Source: Oscillospiraceae bacterium
GTDB taxonomy: Bacteria; Bacillota; Clostridia; Oscillospirales; Oscillospiraceae
Length of the DNA: 5,021 bases
Direction of reading: 5' to 3'
NCBI GenBank assembly: GCA_020025375.1
Contig: JAHHSF010000092.1
Span: forward strand, 1 to 5,021
Each line of letters starts with the position of its first letter. Position 1 is the stretch's first letter. The notes under the pieces are model-generated. The model made no database searches. It saw nothing but the letters and a program-made list of their open reading frames with translations, and was not told the origin of the DNA. A program made the position numbers and the translations under genes. This document shows positions 1 through 5,021 of this stretch, in pieces.

Positions 1-2463
<2,463 letters not shown>

Positions 2464-2464
<1 letters not shown>

Positions 2465-3525
2465 TACTGAGCGCCTCCCTTCATCATATCCACAAAGCGG
2501 TCAAAGAGCTTCCCGGTCCCCCGGTCCACAGTAAACTGGACGGAAAAGCAGTTGGGCCGCTGGTACTCCAGGCCTTCCACGGTGCCGTCGTTCAAGTTGG
2601 TGTAAGACAGGCTGGCCCCGGCGGGTGCGGCCTTCACCACATAGCCGTGGTTCTGGCCGGTGATGAAGAGCTTCCCGGTGGCAGTCTCCCGCACGGGGTG
2701 GTTCACGCCCCGGTGCCCGTAGGGGAGCTTTTCGGTCTCCCCCCCGGCGGCGAGCGCCAGGAGCTGGTGCCCCAAGCCGCAGGCGAAAAGGGGCAGAGTA
2801 CTCTCATAGAGCTTCCTGACCTCAGCAACGGCGGCCTTGTTTTCGGCAGGGTCGCCGGGGCCCTCGGAGAGGACCACCCCATCGTAGCCGCCGGACAGAA
2901 CGGTCTCAGCGGTAGTGGCGGCGGGCAGGAGGGTCACTTCACAGCCCCGTCGGCGCAGGCAGTCCACCATGGTGTTCCGGGCACCCAGGTCCAGAACAGC
3001 CACCCGGCAGACCTGCTCGCCTTCGGCGGGGAGGACTTCAGTCTCCTTCCTGGTGACAGTCTCCACGGCGCTGTCCAGCTTCCAGGCCCGGATGGCTTCC
3101 AGGACATCCGGGATAGAAAAATTCTCCGCACAGGTGAGCATACCCTTCATGGTACCCTGATTGCGGAGAATCTTGGTGAGGGCGCGGGTGTCCACGCCCT
3201 GGATTCCGGTAATATGATTGTCTCTGAGATAGTCGTCCAGGCTCCCCTGGCAACGGAAATTGCTCCCCCGGTAAGAAAGGGAACGCACAATAAAAGCCGA
3301 CGCCCAAGGCCGGCCTGATTCCACATCTTCCTCATTGACGCCATAGTTGCCGATCAGGGGATAAGACATCACAATGCCCTGTCCGGCACAGGTAGGGTCG
3401 GTAAGGAGTTCCTGATACCCAGTCATAGAGGTGTTGAACACCAGTTCGCAGATCCGGTCGTCCGTCGCGCCGATACTCTGCCCTTCAAAGATGCTGCCGT
3501 TTTCCAGAATAAGAGTGGCCTTCAT
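2464..3525 (-). CDS. carA: Carbamoyl phosphate synthetase small subunit with a degenerate glutaminase site
   Basis: CarA normally hydrolyses glutamine and channels ammonia to CarB. This 353-residue protein has the CPSase small-chain domain (about 2-130; LTDPTCAGQ, SYPLIGNYGVN, GVDTRALT) and a class I glutamine amidotransferase domain (about 172-350; LSEGPGDP at 219-226, GLGHQLLALA at 250-259, GQNHGY at 290-295, FSVQF at 327-331). Length and order are close to the family norm of about 350-380. The oddity is the active site. The usual G-I-C-L-G-H-Q is A-C-G-L-G-H-Q, so Gly250 sits where the nucleophilic Cys belongs. The usual FHPEA is FTVDR, so Thr332 and Asp334 replace the His and Glu. The reading frame is intact, so this is not a simple pseudogene. 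Inference: no glutaminase activity, with the subunit kept as a structural partner of CarB. It is the first gene of the carAB operon, with a 1-base overlap with carB. Confidence 0.95.
2474..2480 (-). promoter_or_regulatory. Ribosome binding site of carB
   Basis: AGGGAGG lies inside the last codons of carA, with 9 bases between it and the ATG at 2464 and 15 bases to the in-frame ATG at 2458. The spacing decides for the upstream ATG. The TAATG stop/start overlap suggests translational coupling, which would keep the subunits equimolar. Confidence 0.75.
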
Positions 3526-3534
3526 CCGAAGTTT

Positions 3535-3543
3535 CCCGCCTTT
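3535..3543 (-). promoter_or_regulatory. Ribosome binding site of carA, imperfect
   Basis: AAAGGCGGG precedes the carA ATG by 9 bases. It is a weaker match to the anti-SD sequence than the sites of the other genes here, but spacing is good and no better start codon is nearby. The start agrees with the MKA-L-x-LE-G-x-x-F-x-G beginning usual for CarA. Confidence 0.55.
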
Positions 3544-3550
3544 CTACATA

Positions 3551-3572
3551 ATTTTATCCGATTTATTTTATC
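3551..3572. repeat. Two direct copies of ATTTTATC, 14-base period
   Basis: ATTTTATC occurs at 3551-3558 and 3565-3572 (GATAAAAT on the minus strand). The upstream copy on the minus strand contains the proposed carA -10 box and the other falls near the expected transcription start. It could be an operator-like pair or merely AT-rich promoter sequence; the period of 14 is not a helical repeat. Confidence 0.3.
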
Positions 3573-3593
3573 TCAAAACCGCCGCCGTGACAA
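3565..3593 (-). promoter_or_regulatory. Sigma-A type promoter of carAB
   Basis: Reading the minus strand, TTGTCA (3593-3588, 5 of 6 to TTGACA) is followed after exactly 17 bases by TAAAAT (3570-3565, 5 of 6 to TATAAT). Transcription would start near 3558, giving a leader of about 30 bases. That leaves no room for a PyrR-responsive attenuator, pyrimidine riboswitch or T-box, so any control would be at initiation. A second TAAAAT at 3556-3551 could serve as an alternative -10 but has no good -35 at the right distance. Confidence 0.65.
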
Positions 3594-3606
3594 CCGGGTT
3601 TTCTAC

Positions 3607-3624
3607 TTTTTTTTGCCCTTTTTT
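3607..3624 (-). promoter_or_regulatory. Phased A-tracts upstream of the carA promoter (UP-element-like)
   Basis: On the minus strand, runs of six A (3624-3619) and eight A (3614-3607) lie 14 or more bases upstream of the -35 box, with centres about 11 bases apart, close to one helical turn. This fits the position and composition of an UP element bound by the alpha subunit of RNA polymerase, or intrinsically curved DNA. Function is inferred only from position and composition. Confidence 0.4.
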
Positions 3625-3683
3625 CAAAACTGTGGTTTCGACCAAAGAAGGTCTGTGGCTTCCTGGAAAAAACGCAGCGATAT

Positions 3684-3713
3684 GTATATTGGAGGCCGGA
3701 GGCGACATACTGA
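3684..3713 (+). promoter_or_regulatory. Candidate promoter of the DUF421-DUF4363 pair, sigma-E-like
   Basis: GTATATT (3684-3690) is followed after 15 bases by CATACTGA (3706-3713). The Bacillus sigma-E consensus is roughly KMATATT, 13-15 bases, CATACANT, so the first box matches 6 of 7 positions and the second 5 of 7. A start would fall near 3720, about 20 bases before the gene. TATATT at 3685-3690 could instead be a sigma-A -10 box, but no convincing TTGACA lies 16-18 bases upstream. No other promoter in the divergent spacer looks better. Confidence 0.3.
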
Positions 3714-3729
3714 AATCGAATCTTTTGCC

Positions 3730-3735
3730 GGGAGG
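3730..3735 (+). promoter_or_regulatory. Ribosome binding site fixing the DUF421 start
   Basis: GGGAGG stands 7 bases before the ATG at 3743. The frame stays open upstream to an ATG at 3431, but that stretch lies opposite carA and across the divergent promoters and codes no family sequence, so 3743 is the start. Confidence 0.75.
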
Positions 3736-3742
3736 TCTTTCC

Positions 3743-4423
3743 ATGATTGTCGCCTTTTCCCGTACCATCATCCTATATCTGCTCATCATTGTGGGCATAC
3801 GCCTCATGGGCAAGCGCCAGGTGGGAGAACTGGAGCCCTCTGAGCTGGTGCTGGACCTCATAATCGCCGACCTGGCCGCCGTGCCCATGCAGGACTTCGG
3901 CATCCCCCTCCTGGCCGGGGTCATTCCCATCCTCACCCTCCTCTGTATCACCATGATCCTCTCCCTCTTCACCATGCGGAGCCTGAAGTTCCGCGCCCTC
4001 ATCTGCGGAGTGCCCAGCGTCATCGTGGCCGACGGGAAGGTGCGGCAGGCCGAGATGCGCCGCAACCGCTTCACCCTGGACGAGCTTATGGAGGAACTTC
4101 GGATGCAGGGGGTGGTAGATCTGACCACCGTAAAGTACGCCATTCTGGAAAATAACGGCCGGGTGTCCGTCCTCATGAAAGCCACCGAGATGCCGGTGAC
4201 CGCTGGGCAAATGGGCCAGCACCCCACCGACCCCGGCCTGCCTGTCATCCTCATCAACGACGGGCGGCTCATTACGGACAACCTCGCGAGCCGGGGTCTG
4301 GACGATGTGTGGCTCCAGAAACAGCTGGAGGTCCATCATGTCCGCAGGGCCGACCAGGTCTTTCTCCTTACAGTGGATGAGAACAATACCGTCTATTTCG
4401 TACCCAAGGAGGCAAAGTCATGA
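3743..4423 (+). CDS. DUF421 / YetF-like membrane protein
   Basis: This 226-residue protein matches the DUF421 (YetF) family in length and layout. Three hydrophobic segments come first (about 5-22, 34-50 and 53-78), including the family hallmark GKRQVGELEPSELV (23-36) and ADLAAVPMQD (42-51). A soluble, probably cytoplasmic domain follows. It contains ICGVPSVIVADGKV (87-100), the segment LDELMEELRMQGVVDL (112-127) and AILENNGRVSVL (133-144), and then a second small lobe around LPVILINDGRL (166-176). The biochemical role of the family is not settled. Some Bacillus relatives sit in the inner spore membrane and affect spore resistance, so a membrane or spore-envelope role is possible here. Its stop overlaps the start of the DUF4363 gene by four bases (ATGA), implying co-translation. 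It is transcribed divergently from carAB. Confidence 0.88.
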   Translation: MIVAFSRTIILYLLIIVGIRLMGKRQVGELEPSELVLDLIIADLAAVPMQDFGIPLLAGVIPILTLLCITMILSLFTMRSLKFRALICGVPSVIVADGKVRQAEMRRNRFTLDELMEELRMQGVVDLTTVKYAILENNGRVSVLMKATEMPVTAGQMGQHPTDPGLPVILINDGRLITDNLASRGLDDVWLQKQLEVHHVRRADQVFLLTVDENNTVYFVPKEAKS

Positions 4424-4800
4424 AGCAGCTTGTGATTGCCCTGGGCCTTCTCGTCGCCCTCTTTTGCGCCACATTGGGCAACAGCCTCTATCTCCAGTCC
4501 CTGGCCGGAGAGGTTTCCACCCTTTTGGTGGACGCCGAGGCCAAGTGGCTGGAAAACGACCCGGACCGGGCCCTGGCCCTCACGGAGGAGGCGGAGGCCC
4601 TTTGGAAGCGCCATGAAGGCTATCTCCACACCACCCTGCGTCATTCGGACATCGACAGCGTGCATCTGGGCTTCCGGCAGACCCTTTCCTTCCTCCGCTA
4701 TGAGGGGGAGGGAGAATACGCTGCCGCCAACGCCGTCCTTCTGGGCCAGCTCAAGCTGGTGGCGGAGCAGGAACAGTTTAATCTGAAAAACATCTTATAG
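4420..4800 (+). CDS. DUF4363 family membrane-anchored protein
   Basis: A 126-residue protein with a hydrophobic N-terminal segment (about 4-20) preceded by one Lys, best read as a signal anchor, followed by a polar, mostly helical domain predicted outside the membrane. The pattern of an acidic alanine/leucine-rich helix with A-x-x-L-W-K-R (about 57-64), the R-H-S-D-I-D motif (74-79) and a terminal N-L-K-N-I-L (121-126) resembles the DUF4363 family, whose function is unknown. A lipobox is not convincing: Cys16 lies inside the hydrophobic stretch. AAGGAGG at 4406-4412 precedes the ATG by 7 bases. The start lies within the end of the DUF421 gene, an arrangement that suggests the two products are made together and may form a complex. 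Confidence 0.78.
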   Translation: MKQLVIALGLLVALFCATLGNSLYLQSLAGEVSTLLVDAEAKWLENDPDRALALTEEAEALWKRHEGYLHTTLRHSDIDSVHLGFRQTLSFLRYEGEGEYAAANAVLLGQLKLVAEQEQFNLKNIL

Positions 4801-4826
4801 ACAGGCGGGGGAAAATGGTCTAATAT
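4798..4826 (+). promoter_or_regulatory. Candidate sigma-A promoter for the DUF3842 gene
   Basis: TAGACA (4798-4803, 5 of 6 to TTGACA) is separated by exactly 17 bases from TAATAT (4821-4826, 4 of 6 to TATAAT). The -35 box includes the TAG stop of the preceding gene. It would start transcription about 20-25 bases before the SD of the next gene. The 55-base spacer shows no terminator hairpin, so read-through from the upstream pair is also likely. Confidence 0.42.
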
Positions 4827-4855
4827 GGAATAAACTTCACAAAGGAGATCGTTCC

Positions 4856-5021
4856 ATGAAGATCGTCGTCATCGACGGCCAGGGCGGCCGTCTGGGAAAA
4901 CTGCTCATTGAGGCCCTGCGGGCCAGGAAGATCCCTGGGGAAATCATCGCCGTGGGGACCAACTCCATTGCCACCGCCGCCATGGTGAAGGCGGGGGCGG
5001 ACGCCGGGGCCACCGGGGAGC
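4856..5021 (+). CDS. DUF3842 family protein, 3'-truncated by the window edge
   Basis: Only the first 55 residues are present. They begin MKIVVIDGQGGRLGK, a beta strand followed by a glycine-rich loop (DGQGGRLG, 7-14) of the Rossmann type, then GEIIAVGTNSIATAAM (28-43) and KAGADAGATGE (45-55). This is the characteristic beginning of the DUF3842 family, small Firmicute proteins of unknown function. The glycine loop suggests nucleotide binding, which is inference. AAAGGAG at 4841-4847 lies 8 bases before the ATG, fixing the start. It is 55 bases downstream of the DUF4363 gene on the same strand and may be read from it or from its own promoter. Confidence 0.85.
   Translation, partial: MKIVVIDGQGGRLGKLLIEALRARKIPGEIIAVGTNSIATAAMVKAGADAGATGE

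Noticed and set aside
2490..2785. Frameshift or sequencing error as the cause of the missing CarA triad
   Set aside because: Two separated sites are altered by in-frame changes with normal sequence on both sides, and alternative frames do not recover the motifs. Isolated base errors would not explain the clean five-residue contraction.
2647..3318. A 223-codon open frame on the plus strand opposite carA
   Set aside because: Shadow of a GC-rich gene; no ribosome binding site evident, no recognisable domain, and carA on the other strand is clearly the coding sequence.
3575..3602. Inverted repeat AAAACC / GGTTTT next to a T-run, resembling a terminator
   Set aside because: The stem is six pairs, four of them A-T, with a 16-base loop; it lies within the carA promoter, and no gene on the plus strand ends just upstream.
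3431..3742. N-terminal extension of the DUF421 protein to an upstream ATG
   Set aside because: The extension overlaps the carA start and the divergent promoters, resembles no family sequence, and the ATG at 3743 has a well-placed SD and gives the normal family length.

Overview
The window looks like chromosomal DNA from a GC-rich, low-complexity-gut-type Firmicute of class Clostridia, plausibly Oscillospirales. This is inferred from strong AGGAGG-type ribosome binding sites, high GC with GC-rich third codon positions, short overlapping operons, and the neighbouring families DUF421/YetF, DUF4363 and DUF3842, which are typical of spore-forming Firmicutes. The placement is an inference; no rRNA or marker search was possible.

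Left part (minus strand, bases 1-3525): a carAB operon for the two subunits of carbamoyl phosphate synthetase. carA (353 codons) comes first and its stop codon overlaps the start of carB by one base. carB runs off the left edge after 821 of about 1,070 codons. CarB keeps the ATP-grasp residues that can be checked. CarA does not look like a working glutaminase: the nucleophilic Cys is Gly, the His and Glu of the HPE motif are Thr and Asp, and the loop carrying them is about five residues shorter. This is the main finding: a CarA that seems to have kept its structural role while losing glutamine hydrolysis, which suggests an ammonia-dependent synthetase.

Middle (3526-3742): a divergent intergenic region. 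On the minus strand it has a good sigma-A promoter for carAB (TTGTCA, 17 bp, TAAAAT) preceded by helically phased A-tracts, and a leader of only about 30 bases, too short for a PyrR-type attenuator or T-box. On the plus strand it has a weaker promoter candidate resembling the sporulation sigma-E consensus.

Right part (plus strand, 3743-5021): a DUF421/YetF-like membrane protein gene, overlapped by 4 bases by a gene for a small membrane-anchored DUF4363 protein. After a 55-base gap with its own promoter candidate comes the start of a DUF3842 gene, cut by the window edge. DUF421 and DUF4363 are probably co-translated and may act together at the cell or spore membrane; nothing in the sequence links them functionally to carAB.
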